A DNA stretch of 64,000 nt from Hypericum androsaemum (Eukaryota; Streptophyta; Magnoliopsida; Malpighiales; Hypericaceae). How positions within the stretch are numbered: position 1 is the first letter of the stretch; each line of letters starts with the position of its first letter. The notes under the pieces were generated by a model, which was not told the DNA's origin, searched no databases, and saw nothing but the letters and a program-made list of their open reading frames with translations. The translations under genes were made by a program, and so were the position numbers. This document shows positions 34,845 through 48,100 of the stretch, in pieces. The DNA is taken from positions 17,181,570 through 17,245,569 of the forward strand of contig OZ023186.1 of NCBI GenBank assembly GCA_963995505.1, written 5' to 3'.

Positions 34845-35505
34845 ATAAAACCCGACAGTGCTCTTCGTACTATACTATCTTGGGCACGACGTATGTTAGC
34901 TAGCTGCACTGTACTGCCTCTTCTTTAGAATTCAGACATTTACTAGACTAACTAATCTAAATTCGAGCATGAATTTTCGTATTGTTTCTTGTGTGTCAAG
35001 CCTATATAGACGAGGTTTGCTGATGGGTTAGTTACCGAGCTAATCCAACCCCAAAACGACGTCATTTCTATCTTGATAGTTTGTATGATCTCTTCGTTGG
35101 CCAATGATTTACAACTCGAAAATTACAGGATCACAAATTTCTCAACAAAAAAAAAGGATCACAAAACATGGACCCATATGTGCGGGCCCAACTTCCTAAG
35201 CCCATTTTCTTAACATGGGCCTCCGATCCATTCATGCTTGAATATGGATCTGCAAAAACCCATTTCCATAAAAGAGTTGTCAACTATTCGAAGAAAAGCA
35301 ACTTTGTCTAGCCAAAGCTACGCTCGTAATAGAGTGAGATAATACTACAAAAGATCACAAAACTATCCAATTGAAATCGAGACATCTGATTAAATCGACA
35401 GCTCGCTACATTGATTAATCTGAAAAGGCAAGTCTACAGAGAGCCGTTTCGTCTTATATACACAACGCAAGCCGCTTGCAGAGATTCCGAGACAACGCCA
35501 CAAAC
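34845..35505. other. Intergenic between convergent genes
   Basis: Contains the 3' flanks of the small gene (plus strand) and of the reductase gene (minus strand). No coding sequence recognised. 'ggacccatatgtgcgggcccaacttcctaagcccattttcttaacatgggc' near 35170-35220 has repeated GGCCCA-type words. Confidence 0.45.
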
Positions 35506-37858
35506 TCAGAATATGATAACCTGCTTGGGCTGGCTGCCCAATTTCCCAAGTGCTTTGTCCAAAGCTACGTGAAACTGATCAAAAGAAACCAGCTCCATCC
35601 TGCAATTCGGCAGGCGCAAGAATTGTAAGACATCAAACTTTGACATTAGAAGAAATCACAGAGCTTACATGATAGAGCTTACTCGTATTTCAAATTTCCT
35701 TCTCGTACTAGGCAAAGAAGATAATCGATCATGTCTCTGCACTCCTTCGCCTTATCCGAGTTCATGAATTTCTGCAACCAGAACCCCCTCAACGAAAGAT
35801 CCTGCAAACAGGCGACTTGTGAGAGTCGGATCAAATGAAATCTGAAACAACCCGGTATATATGCTGCCCTTATCTTTCAACGTCAGTAGTTGTCTCAGCA
35901 GGAATACTACATAAATAGCAAGAAAGAAAAACAGTATTTGGCATATGAGAGGCTTCACGATAGCCATAGCGACTTGTGCTGTCCAATGCATAAAACAGAA
36001 AAACTGAACCGCTATTGTACCTTAAAAATAAAAGACGAGGTTGATGCAATTACAGGTTTCTTAGACATGCCACCGTAAGTCACCATTGTCCCACTTGACC
36101 TGGATATAAGAATTGTCAGAGCCTTTCCAAGCACAAGTTTCTTTCAATCAAATAGAAAGGAGGAAGGAAAAGAGGAGGTTATATAGTATCGGCACCTTAA
36201 GAATTTGAGAACCAAGGAAGCAGAATTGCCACCAACACAATTGAACCCCAAAGCAGGTTCTGGTATATTAGCCTGGTGTAGATACAAAGAGAAAGTAACC
36301 TTTATAATGTTCTAGTTCGGAGAAAATTGCCTTCTTAAAATGGAAACGATATAGAGTAAATTTGCGGCCACTTGAAATTTTCCATACTCTAGAAATCAAT
36401 ATCAGCAATAATTGGTTAGGCCATAGTTAACAGTACCAGGAGACCCTTGATATTCTTCACTTCCAATTGGCTTTCAGTGAACACTTCATCGGCACCAAGC
36501 CTTTTTAACATTTCCTTGGCTTCATCCGACCCAGGTCTGCAGCAATCGCAATCATTGTAAAAGTGCAGGCAACCATAAGCAGTCATATCAAGCAAGTAAA
36601 TCTTCTGAAAATCTCTTTCTTAAAAGAAAGTTGTGATGCATGATAAAGCATCATAGAGTAAACCAATATCGCGAAATTAAAAGCTTATTATCGGGAATTG
36701 AAAAGGCCTTATAACTTCTTAAACACTAGCAGTTCATATGGAGAATATTCTAACAAGTCAATGACCTCATAATATCGAAGTTGAAACACTTGTAAATGCA
36801 AATTAGCTTGAGTTGTTTGAAGTTTGAACAAAATTCCCAAAACAGAACCTGTCTCTTACTACGTTAATGCTGTGGATGCCTCTGAAGTGCGCGATCTGGA
36901 TGATGCACTGCCCAACTATACTAGTAGCCCCATTTTGCACAATGGAGTCCCCTGATGATCGAACATAGCCAGCGCCATTATTAAACAACTTCAAAAGCCC
37001 CAGAACAAGAACAACAAATAAATTGATTAAGAATCCACTACCCGAATTCAAAGTAACGAAGTCTTCGAGCATCCGTAAAGCCGTCAACGGATTAACAGTC
37101 ACCGTCGCAGCATACTCCACCGGAGTATTCCTATCGATCTTGTGCCAAACACTCTGCTCCTTCACGATGTACGTCTGCCAGGTCCCTGTGAATAAACAAA
37201 GCAACCGCTTCACCCCCGTCCTCACGAACCACATTCACCGGTAAGGGGAATATAGAGAAGTTACCAAATGAAGGAGGGGAGGGGATGACCAGATCGCCAG
37301 GGGCGAGGCCCCTCACCGCGGCCCCAACGGAGTACACCTCCCCGACACCTTCGTACCCTCCGATCGCCGGCGCCGGAGGCCTCACCGGGTAAACCCCTGA
37401 CAATGCACAATCCAGAAATTCAAAACCACTACGATTCTCCACCAAAAGGGAAATAAACAGCAAAGTAAATAAATAAATCAAATTAAGGACCTTCGATGCG
37501 GTTAATATCGGAAGGGTTAATAGGAGCGGCGAGCATCTTCACGCATACGTCGTCGTCTTTCACTTCCACCGGCGGCATCTCTATAACCCTTTTTAATTAA
37601 AAAAAAACAGTGCAAATGGAAACTAAAATGTTAATAAGAGAAAATCTTCGTGGTCTTTGTTTCGGAAGTCGTTAGTTGACGGCGGGACCTGGTGACGGAG
37701 TCGGGTGGGCCCTGCTGGTCGTAGACGACGGCTCTGGAGGGCGGAGACATGAGAGCGGGGGCGGAGAAGGCCCGGGCCCGGGGGATGATCCGTAGGTGGG
37801 GCCCGGAGAGCGACCACCTAGTCGCCGCCGCCGTCGTCGTCCATAGTCTCGCCGCCAT
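35506..37858 (-). CDS. MECR: Mitochondrial trans-2-enoyl-CoA/ACP reductase (MECR type)
   Basis: NADPH-dependent 2-enoyl thioester reductase of mitochondrial fatty-acid synthesis, an MDR/zinc-free alcohol dehydrogenase-like enzyme. Ten exons: 37858-37689, 37588-37491, 37396-37265, 37185-37042, 36951-36849, 36536-36437, 36272-36196, 36099-36021, 35801-35683 and 35599-35506. They sum to 1116 bases, giving 371 residues; Arabidopsis At3g45770 is about 375. The N-terminus MAARLWTTTAAATRWSLSGP is Arg/Thr/Ser-rich, fitting a mitochondrial presequence. Family words: AAPINPSDINRIEGVYPVRP, GGYEGVGEVYSVG, YAATVTVNPLTALRMLEDF, NGATSIVGQCIIQ (cofactor site), PALGFNCVGGN, GTMVTYGGMSKKP, and the C-terminus LDKALGKLGSQPKQVIIF. 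No defect seen. Confidence 0.93.
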
Positions 37859-38703
37859 TTCTTCTAGTTGCTTCGAGATTCGGTTCCTGGCTGACTGGTT
37901 TGACTTCCGGGATTATTATTCGGGTTTCTGCTTGCTTTTTACTGTTTCCGGGCGTTTGCTGTTCTCCAAATAAACGACGTCGTACTTGTTTTGAATGGCG
38001 ATCAAATCAAATTGCACTTGGCAAATTATAATTACTTAATTAGCACATTGTATTTAAAATTGTTGCCGATTTAAAGAACGTCAAAAGAACGGCACACTGT
38101 ATGTATCTAATATCTAATAAAAATGTAGACACCCGAATTGTTCAAACTAGCTAGTATTTGGGTATAGGAATGACAATGCAGAAAATCAGGGCGACGTGCG
38201 AATTTGTATTATTTATAAATTATTTATTAAAAAAAATAAACCGTAGTTTAATTGTTTAGATAGCAAAAAAAAATGTGAATGCAATTGTTAAAATAAATTA
38301 AACAAGTAATTTTGAAAGAGATTGAATTTGGGTAGGTTGATATTGGAAATTTGATATTATGTTTATTAATTAATATATATATATATTAGTATTATTTAAA
38401 AAAAATCTAGGTACAATCCAGATCCTATAGATTCATATACATACTCTTATCCTTTTAAAATATAAGAATTCAAATTTAGATCAAGTTAAAATCAACAGAA
38501 CCTTCAGGTTTGGATCTGATGAGACTCTCAAGATAAGAATCTAATTGTCATCCCACCATTTCCACGATTATGAAATAGTTACCTGTTAGAAGTCAACAAA
38601 GCTGTTCGTTGTTTGGCATTACATGTACAAACGGCCCTCAAGTACATAAACAAGTTGGCAAGTAGTTGTTACTGAACAAGATGGCAGCCGTCAGGACAGA
38701 CAT
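37859..38703. other. Intergenic with a diverged hAT-like fragment
   Basis: Upstream region of the reductase and 3' flank of the amidase. About 38397-38560 resembles the right end of the hAT-like element at 51951-52871 ('cagatcctatagattcata', 'cttatccttttaaaatat', 'aagaatctaattgtcatccc'). It probably is an old copy with lost ends. Confidence 0.45.
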
Positions 38704-41305
38704 CTAAAATGTTTGAAACGTAGGCTCATCATGCGGAAGCGAGAGCCTCACGCTTTCAGAAAGAAGTTTTGGGTTCGATTCCGTGGAGAAGGACGGAGGA
38801 GGCTTCCTGGCCATGGTAACTTGCTCAAAGGCATAAGCAACCTCGATCAGCTTAGGTTCTGTGCCTTTCAGACCACCGAAACAGATCCCGAAAGGCATTC
38901 CCGTCGCGCTGTATCCTGCAGGGACTGTAATTGCAGGGTAACCTCCTTTTGCCATGATCGTTGCAGCATCTGAGCCATGAGTCACCAATACGTCCAAATC
39001 GTGCTCTTTCATTAATCTTTCAAATCCTTCTTCTGAAAGCTTATCCAGAAACTTGACAGTCTCCATCTCATCCTTCCCGATCCCACTCGTCATGTCAGCT
39101 GCAACCAAGAGTTCTTGACCGTAACTATCGGTGTGTTCCTGCAATCCAGAAGGACTAAGCTGTAACCTCGTGACATGACCAGTAGAAAAGGTTGGAGGTT
39201 GATAAGAAAGCATGGAACAAAAGATTAACTATTAGTTGCTTAACTGCATCAACATGTTCAGAGATCACTTACCAGTTCCGAATTGTTCCCATTAAAAGCA
39301 ATAATGTCTGCCAGTGATCTCACTGGAGACTTGACAAGTTCTTCAAGGTAGTTGTTCATCGTGATCTTGAACTCCGCAAGGAGGAGCTTTAGCTCCCCAT
39401 TTTGCGATGGATCTAGAATGACATCAAGATTTGCTATTTCAAGATCATCGACAACTGTTGCACCTCCTTTCCTAAAAAAACTCAAAACACATTTCATAAT
39501 GAATGCAACATTACTAATTCTAGTTGAGCCAAGATCCACATTGTTATTAGTTGCTCTCCATCGGACAACAAACGTTATGAATATCACCCAAGTAGCGTAC
39601 GTAGATTTTCAGGCCGTTCAATCAAGCCATAAACGATGTCTAGAAGTCAGACTCATACCATCAAGTTGGAGAGATGAACCTAAAATTCTTTCTTTATCAT
39701 CAAAAGGGTGATTATTCACGAACCATGAACTATATCTATCAATGAAATTCATGTGGCTAACAAAACAGAAAATATACCTGAAGACTTCCAAGTGATGGTT
39801 GAAGACCGATATCGCAATTGAATCATTTACAGAGTCCAAAAACGGGGATCTTACTATGCCAAGTCTCTTCCCTCTGAGTCCATCTGATTTAAGGAATTGT
39901 TTGTAACCACCAGCCGGTATAAATTTAGCTGCTTCCAAAGTTGCCTCATAGTCTCTTGGATCAAACCCAACAATTGCATCAAGTACATACACAGCATCAG
40001 TCACTGTCCTGCTCATCGGCCTGTAATATGTTTGTCAGACGAGAAGCTGGATGATGTAAGAACACGTCCATTTAACAAATCATGTTACTTCCCATTGTGC
40101 TAGATTACCCTATCGAGTCTTGACGAGGCGAAACGGGGATGACCCCAGCTCGGCTGGTGAGTCCAACTGTTGGTTTGATCGCTACTACCGAGTTGTGATC
40201 GGCCGGACAGATCATGGAACTATCGGTTTCAGTTCCCAGTGATACTGCTACCATGTTTGCAGCTACTGATATTGCTGAACCAGTGCTTGACCCACCTGGA
40301 TTTGCTCCTTGTACATACGGATCCTGCAATAAATCTCGCACATCAGAGAGTACACAAAGACTCGAATCTAGATTACCGACAGATTACATCATAAAACAAA
40401 TAGCAACATATCAGTGTCATATGCTCCAAGTTGCTCTCTAGACAGTACATACGCCAAATTGGCAAACAATGCAATAAATCTCGCACATCAGAGAGTACAC
40501 GAAGACTCGAATCTAGATAACCAACAGATTTCATCATAAAACAAATAGCAACATGTCAGTGCCATATGCTCCAAGGTGCTCTCTAGACAGTACATTGGTC
40601 TAATCCGCGGGCTACACATGATCCATAGTTGCTACTTTTAACAAGGGTCGCGATTTCCGGTTCCTAATACTGAAACGAGTTACCCGAATTGGCGAACAAT
40701 GCTTGATTAGCCACACACGCCGCTACGAGTATGAATCTCGCATCGTTTACGAGAGATTCGAACACGCAAATAACACAGTTACTAACCACAGCTTGGCCGG
40801 ATCGAGCGCACCAGCCATCGGGAATCCGAGATGACCTCAAGTGGTACATCTCGCTCTGACTAGCCTTACCCAAGATAACAGCACCAGCCTCCCTCAGCTT
40901 GGCCACGACAAACGCGTCACGCGCCACCTCGGATCCCAGCAGCGCGTAGGACCCGCACGTGGTGTTCGTCTTGTCCTTGGTCCCCACGCTGTCCTTGAGG
41001 AGCACGGGGATCCCGTGCAACAACGAGGAGCCTCCGCCGCCTCCGTTTTCCTTCCTCTCCACGTCAGCATTGTCGGCTTGGTCCAGCGCGTCCGGGTTGA
41101 CCTCTATGACGCACCGGAGGACGGGGTTTAGGGCTTCGATCCGGTCGAGGTAGAAGGAAACCAGCTGGCGCGAGGTCAGCTTCTCCTCGGCGAACGCTGC
41201 CTGGAAGTCGTCGATGGTCGCTTCCTCGATGGTCAACTGATGGGAGCCGTTGATTGAGCTGACCAGGAACAGGGTGATGACGGTTAGAATATGGACGGTC
41301 TTCAT
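38704..41305 (-). CDS. Amidase-signature family protein, secreted
   Basis: Ser-cisSer-Lys amidase related to GatA and to the Arabidopsis amidase At4g34880; the substrate of this clade is not known to me. Five exons: 41305-40787, 40323-40109, 40020-39778, 39471-39273 and 39138-38704. They sum to 1611 bases, giving 536 residues. The N-terminus MKTVHILTVITLFLVSSING is a clear signal peptide. Catalytic features: Lys in VLLKDSVGTKD (exon 1) and the Gly/Ser motif GGSSTGSAISVAANMVAVSL (exon 2). Other family words are IKPTVGLTSRAGVIPVSPRQ, RTVTDAVYVLDAIVGFDP, PVRSLADIIAFN, GGYPAITVPAGY and the C-terminal GGLKGTEPKLIEVAYAFEQ. One oddity: exon 1 ends ...SGQAV and exon 2 begins DPYVQGANP, where relatives read GQ.xNPY. 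It appears intact. Confidence 0.9.
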
Positions 41306-42118
41306 CTCGTTCGTCCTCTGGTCAACCCTGTGGGTGAGCTCCCATGGAGTTGGAAATAGGTCAGAAGTTTTTTTTTGGAAGGTTAGGTCAGAAGTTTAAT
41401 TTGGTAACTTCCGGTCGGAAGTTTTAAAAGATAAAAAAGAGAATAAAAATTTGGAAACTCTCCCTCGTCGACTTGGAAGAAGAGAGGGAGAGGAGGAGAG
41501 AGGCAGAGAGGAGTGTGATTTTTTCCCATGAGTTGTTTTTTTTAAACTAAAATGGGTAAAGAGTATTTCGTTATGGTGTTCGGAGTTCGGACCAAGTACA
41601 AAATACGAAAATATTTTTGGTACCATGAAAACATATGAAAATTTATGTCGTACAGGAAGTACGAGAAAAAAATTCGTACTACGCCCAAATACGAAATAAA
41701 TTTTTGTACTAGGAGAAACCATACATTAAATCTATTTTAGCCAATTGGTTAGTGTGGAGAATAGGGGAGGAGATAATTTTTTAACTATTTAGGCTTTTTC
41801 CATGTCAGTCAAATTCAACGTAACATTGTCACAAATTATGAGAAATTGGTCTAAAAATACTAAATTTAGAATATCACGTGCCTGAATTATGGATTTAATT
41901 GGCGATTATTTCACGAAAATCCCACCAAAGCCATGATAAGTTTCAACATATTCTACTGGTTATAATTGAATGAATTAATCAGCACAGTAATATTTGTGTA
42001 CGAGGTAATAATATAAACCAAAATATATATTTATAAAACATAATTTTGTTCAGATTAAATTTGAAGTTACTTAATCTATCTAGTAGTACATACTTGAATA
42101 TTTATTTTGAAAACAAAC
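41306..42118. other. Intergenic, upstream of the amidase gene
   Basis: The first 200 bp is the amidase promoter side; the remainder is AT-rich. 'gagaggaggagagaggcagagagg' at about 41489-41513 is a GA-rich tract (a CT-rich tract on the gene's strand). The 108-codon minus frame at 41396-41722 has no recognised domain. Confidence 0.45.
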
Positions 42119-43490
42119 TTTCACGACCCGGAAATAGAAGCGACAATGCCCGAGGTATTAATTACCCCGAAAGGTGTCAGACTTTTATTACGAAATGAAA
42201 CGATTATCCAAAACGAAAATCCAAAACATCCAAATAGATTTAAATATTCATAAATCCGAATAAATACTAAAAGCTGAAATTTTGATAGTCTTTATTATTG
42301 GGACAGAAAACTGTGATGATGCATGCAGATGAATCACTTACTCCTGATCCTGGATCCCAACTGAACGATCTGAAACACATACAGCTAGGGTGAGTTGATA
42401 AACTCAGTAAGTGGAACGAAACAAACTAAACGAATTATAGGAAAATGATTTCACCTTGCAAATCGAAAAGATCCCCCTATCCAACTATCTAGCCAACTAA
42501 ACAAATCAAAATTTCAGAACATAACATATCCACACGAGTATTCCCTAACCGACTACCCTATCTGACTACCTATCCGACTACCCTAACCGACTACATATCA
42601 TACGCATAACAGAACTTATCATAACTCGAGTTTCGGATACAAATACGCACAATTGGAAGTTTTCACAATCAAAATTCGGACAGAAATATTACGGTATCAA
42701 AACAACACAGATCAGAACTTCGAGAAATCAGCAGTATTAACACAGATTATTATTAGGTAGAGGGATCGGCTTAAGCCAGATTCCGAACTCAAGCCATACG
42801 TGTTTCAGATTGAGATGTGAATCATCTCAGAAACCTAAACTCCTCGATCTACGAGGTAACACAATTTTCACTTACCTGACGTTGCTCCTGACGAGCCTAA
42901 TCCAACGATCTGTCCGGGACTCCCCTCGAATTTGACTCGTCCCCTCACAGAATCGTCTTCTCCACCTTTTGTTTGAGAGGCAAACACGAGACTCATAACA
43001 GGAATCACTTGAAATTGAGTTTACGAGGAAAGAACAGTGTTAGTAACTTACCCTCCTCGTACAGCGATCCTCTCTTGGCACCTCCTCCCGGGTCAGATTT
43101 TGCTCCGCACCTTCACAGTGAGAGAAAAATCCCTGGATGTTATTTAGGCTGACATAATGGACGGCTTATAGACCTATTTATATAAGCTTTCGAGGCTAAA
43201 AACCCTAATCCGTCCCAAGTTACCCTAATTATAGAAAATTACCCTTTGCTCTCCCAAATTTTATAAAATTTTCACTTTAGTTTCTCGATTCTTACAAAAA
43301 CTAAACGAGACATGGGTTTAGCATTTAAGTTTACTATTGGGAAATCTTGGATCTCAAATTTGATTCTTCCCCTTGGCCAATTTGGTAATTTTCACGAACC
43401 TATGACCGAAAGTGACAAATATTATAAACTACAAGGACTTCAAGAGTAATTCGCCTCAAACACAGACTTTAAACGACGCCGCTTGACGCC
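42119..43490 (-). repeat. Probable old LTR (antisense), boundaries uncertain
   Basis: Starts ttcacgacccggaaatag, close to the (T)GTCACGACCCG end typical of plant Ty3/Gypsy chromovirus LTRs read backwards. It contains 'gctagggtgagttgataaactcagtaagtgg', a word seen in such LTRs, and reads on to a TATA-like 'cctatttatataagc' (about 43171-43185). There are no good TSDs and no coding region. Simple tandem words 'ccgactaccctatctgactacctatccgactac' lie at about 42549-42600. Assigned from remembered repeat texture only. Confidence 0.35.
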
Positions 43491-44160
43491 CAATAGAAAA
43501 ACCTTTATTCTCCTCTCCACAACCCACGTGTCCCCAACCGAGGATCGCCTTCCCCTCGAACAACAGCAGATCCGGGCGACTCCCTAGTCCCTACCCTCCC
43601 AGCTTTAGATTTTGTCCACGTCATCACTATACCGACGGCCGAGATTATGTCACGTGTCCACCCAAACTCCCAGCTCGGAGGCTCATATCCCCTCTGGACC
43701 ATCACTTGTTACACGTCACACCGCACCGAATAATATCTTCTCTCTCGCTCTAAAACCCCCCTCTTTCTCCCTCTAAAAACCTAGCCCTCCCCTTTTCATT
43801 TTTTTATTTATAAAGGATTAAACCATATTTTAGATTTTTTTTCTCGCCTTTAATTTTCTTCCTCAAGCCAAGCTCTTTCCCTTTCTTGCTCAATCAAAAG
43901 AAACGACCTCGTCTCGATCTAGAAACATGGAGAAATTGGAAAATTAATATTTAGCTGTTTGAAGTTCGTGCCTCTCTTTCATTTTTTTTCAGTTAATTAT
44001 TTATTTGTGTATCGTACGGTCTGTGGAACTAATTAATTAATTTTAATCGATGATTTTGTTTCAAGTTTTCTGTGTATTTCTCAGAGCAAGTCAAAGGCAG
44101 AGGAAGGAGGAGGAGAAATGTTTCTTCGGCTAGAAACCTCCCGAGGTTAGTATCGGAAAC
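43491..44160 (+). promoter_or_regulatory. PRR7-like gene promoter with two G-boxes
   Basis: Perfect CACGTG G-boxes lie at 43525-43530 and 43651-43656, with another ACGT core (cacgtcat) at 43617. A TATA-like 'tatttataaagg' is at about 43806. A 5' untranslated exon likely lies downstream, ending before 'gaggttagt' near 44145-44153. G-boxes are recognised by bZIP/bHLH light-signalling factors, and clock PRR genes are known to be controlled through them. The binding here is inference. Confidence 0.55.
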
Positions 44161-45160
44161 ATAATTTAAGCTTATTTATTTATTTACTTTTTTTTTGAAA
44201 AGAAATAGATGGAATTTAGGAAATATCCTCTAGATCTCCTCGTACCTTTTCTTCCGGTTTATGTCGGGTGACCAAACAGTGATAATTTTGGGAAGGGACA
44301 TTTATTCGTGGCTATTTGATTGGAGAATTAGTTCTTTTTTTCTAATTGGATGTGTTTTTTAGTTCAGCTGAGTTTGGTTCCAACTGGAGGTACAAGTGTT
44401 TTAGGTGAAGCCAGAGATTGCTGCTGCTTCTCTGTTTGTGCAATTCGTTTAGGATCGAACGGAGACTAGGAAACTGAATTGGATTTGTCTGTTATCTGGA
44501 TCAATATTTTTTTTAATGATTCAGGATGCAACTTTGTTTGATCAATCAGTACAAAGTGTGCATGTTTGAAGTGAGAATTGAATCTGAATGGAGCAAGGAT
44601 ACTCTTTTAGGAGTTTCAATGTCGATTTGTAGACTGAATTGGATTTTTTTATCTGAATTGATTTGGTTGTATGATTCAGGATGAACTTTGTTTCCCTAGA
44701 TAGGCCAGATTATGTCGTGCGTATTTGTAGATGCAATTTGGTACTCTTCTGCCTTAGGTTTGTTATTGAACACTTGTTTTTGATCATGGGGAAAGGCATG
44801 GATGCATGGTTCTTTGGCTGTATAACGTTGTTGTCTTTTGGCGGTGGGGCTAGACCTTGCCTTTTCCACTTATAGCTAAAATGGAATCATTACTTGGTAT
44901 ACTTGGTTAGGCTGTGGAAAACCTTTACCCTGTGTAACAATAGTTGGAAATTGCTTCCCGAGACTTCGCATGAAAAAATCTATTTGAACTTGCATGTCGG
45001 TGACATTTATATTAGATGAAGGTGTCTAATGCATGCTATTGTTTTAATCCTCGGTGGCGGCCATTCTTAAACTGAGCGACAACTTTTTATTCTGAACAAA
45101 TATCTTTTTATGAACGGGCAAAAGGTGTCCAGTAGAACTAACTTCATGTTATGTGGGCAG
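44161..45160 (+). other. Leader intron of the PRR7-like gene
   Basis: A 1-kb gap between the likely untranslated first exon and the first coding exon. The coding exon begins after 'atgtgggcag' at 45160. Open frames inside have no domain. The start of the transcript is not fixed by sequence alone. Confidence 0.5.
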
Positions 45161-45170
45161 AGAGAAGGCA

Positions 45171-48100
45171 ATGATGGGTGAAGAGCAGGGTTTAGGCTCG
45201 TCCGAGGAAGATGATGCAAGGGCTGGGAATGCAGCTGAAAATGTCAACAATGGGTCTGGAATGTCAATTCAGGTGCATGAAGGTTTACCTATATCGCAGC
45301 AACAACCTCAAAACTCTTTAATACGATGGGAGAGGTTTCTTCCAATAAGGTCTTTGAAAGTTCTCCTGGTTGAAAATGATGACTCTACCCGTCAAGTTGT
45401 CAGTGCTCTACTTCGGAACTGCAGTTATGAAGGTCAGATGCCTATGGGTTTTTAGCATTTATCTGTTTGCTACTAGATTTTATAGTCCTTAAAACATTAT
45501 CTTTTGTCCGCCTATGTTGATGGACATATATTATCTGGCATGAACAGTTTCTTACTTGGAAAGCTTAATTCTGACCCTTGAGTTTGACTGCTTAGAGGTG
45601 TTCTTTTTGGATTTAGAGCTGTATCTCTAATTGTGGACGACGAGCTGAAATGAAAAACTTCTAGCGCTAATTAGAACTACCAAAGGTTCATTGTTCATTT
45701 GGGATGCATGTCAAACAATTTTTTCCCCTGATTCAGTTGGTAGATGGACCCTCTCTTAACCTTGTGGGGTGTTGTAAAGCTATACAAAGTTATGCAAAGA
45801 CCGTCTTGATCTGCTCAAATTTGATTACTTTGGTTCTGCACATTTCTTTCTGAAGAGGCAGTGACTCTATTCTTCAGTAATTATATATTTAGTACACCCA
45901 CTTTTGAAACAAATTACCAGTTCTTCCTTACAGTTTCGATTTGATCATGCAGTTACTACTGCTGCCAACGGTCTTCAAGCATGGAAAATCTTGGAAAATA
46001 TGAACAATCAGATTGACCTTGTCCTAACTGAGGTAGTCATGCCAGTTGTATCAGGAATCGGGCTTTTGTCCAAGATTACAATCCACAAAACTTTGAAGAA
46101 TATACCTGTGATTAGTAAGTTTCTGAAGTGGATCTTCCTGTCTCTCTGCTAAAGTCATAGTTTCGCATTGAAACTGTCATTTTGTGGACTTAATTCCAAT
46201 ATCTGATTGAATGTGGTTGCAGTGATGTCGTCCCATGATTCTATGGGTATAGTCTTTAAATGTCTTTCGAAGGGTGCAGTTGACTTTTTAGTGAAACCCA
46301 TTCGGAAGAATGAGCTTAAGAATCTGTGGCAGCATGTTTGGAGGAGATGCCACAGTGTGAGTTTCTTTGATTCTGCAGAGATAAATCATGCTACAGTAAT
46401 GGTAAAGGAGAGAAAAAGATAAACAATGCTATGGCATGTACAGGTGTCTTTTTGGATCGGGTTACTTGAAGAAGGATGGGATGAGCTTGCTCAATATATT
46501 TACTTGTCAGCTTGAATTATTAACTATCTGTTAAGTTTGATTGACTTTGGAAATTTGCTTATAGGTTAGTTCGCACCTGATAATATGCGGCTTCGCTTAC
46601 CTAATAGCCATCAAGCAGACTTTGGGAACTAGGACAGCATCTTTTTAAAGATCTATTCCCTGATCTTGTGTTTCTTATCCTTCTTCAGTCAAGTGGGAGT
46701 GGGAGTGAAAGTGCGACACAAACCAGAAGATCTATCAATTCAAAAAGTGGCGAAGAATCAGGGAACAATTCTGACAGCAACAATGAGCTATATGACAATG
46801 GAAGCAATAGCCGCAGTGTTCGCGATGGAAGTGACAATGGGAGTGGTACCCAGGTATGTTGCATAGGAATCTCTCCATGACCCCGTGTCATTGGCATGTT
46901 CCTCCACCTGAAATTTCCTGTATAACTTATCAAGCATCTGGGGCTCATAACCTGAATCAGAGATTTTTCGTTTTGGCCTTAGGATTTACTCACACAAAAG
47001 TTTCTATCGGAACCTTTTCTTTTTCTGGAACTGATTGTCATGCTGTCTTGGGTAATGAAATGACATAACAAAAAGTTTTGAGTTTTAGTGTTGTCCAGTT
47101 TCTGAAGCAGAATTTCTACTAAATTCATCCTTTCTACTGTGATTCAATTTTTTTGCGTGTAACTCTTATTTGGTCCATCTATGTTTGTTACATTTTCCTC
47201 CCTTCCGTTAACATTCATGGTTACATATTTGTCCCCACTGACATGCTATGCTTGGAAACAGTTTGAGTTGGAACTGGTGAACTTGTGGTCTGAGATGGTG
47301 GGGAATAAACTACTGTTGCAAAGAAACAACAAAACTGGGAACTTATTGGTTCCCTTCGAGCATATGATAACAATTGGATAAAAAGGGAGTAACATGACCT
47401 TTCTTATAATCTTTGGCGAAACAATCAGAATAATTTGTTCCCTGTGACATGGTGGTACGGATATCTTTACCCGGGATACTCTATCCAGTGGACATGTTTG
47501 ATGTTTAACCGTGCACTTTAAGATTAGATACGTGACAATGGGATAATGATTAATAAGATGATGAGTTTCGAGGGTTTCACGTCAGATATTTCAATCAAAG
47601 CAAGTTTGGTCTGATTGACAATGCTATCCAACTATCTTGCGAGAAGTGGGCCCATTCCCATCAATGTTTTACACCTTGATGTCTCTAAATGTAAAAGGCT
47701 TCCAAATGGAAAATTACACTTTTTCAATCTTTAGTGGGAGCAGATATTAGAATCCAGAGTGGGGATTATCTAACCTGGTAACCTTCTTTCCATGCAGGGT
47801 TCATGGACCAAGAGGGCAGCTGAATTTGACAGCCCTCGACGAGGTTCGCACTCGGATCAATTGGCTGATGCTCCAGATAGTACCTGTGCTCAGGTGATCC
47901 ATACCAAGCCCGAAACATCTGGCAATAAGTGCATGCATGCTGCGGATACAAAACATCACTTGGCAAAAGATGAAAAACATGGTATGGTTTCTTGTGGCTG
48001 ACCTAGCTTATGTCTGGCATCTTTTATCAGTTCCTGTGTTTTTTAATGAATGTAATGATAAAGTAATGCTTTGTGAATACTGTGTACAAGATGGTGCTGC

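Noticed and set aside
42119..43490. A confident LTR retrotransposon call
   Set aside because: The texture resembles a chromovirus LTR but I found no target duplication or partner LTR. It is listed only as a low-confidence repeat.
45904..45952. A PRR second coding exon starting at the first acceptor near 45932
   Set aside because: Using that acceptor gives a stop immediately in the phase left by exon 1. The acceptor 'catgcag' ending at 45952 restores the family sequence [15 protein letters not shown].
46685..46948. An 87-codon minus-strand frame
   Set aside because: It lies opposite the Ser/Asn-rich PRR exon and an intron, with no similarity of its own.
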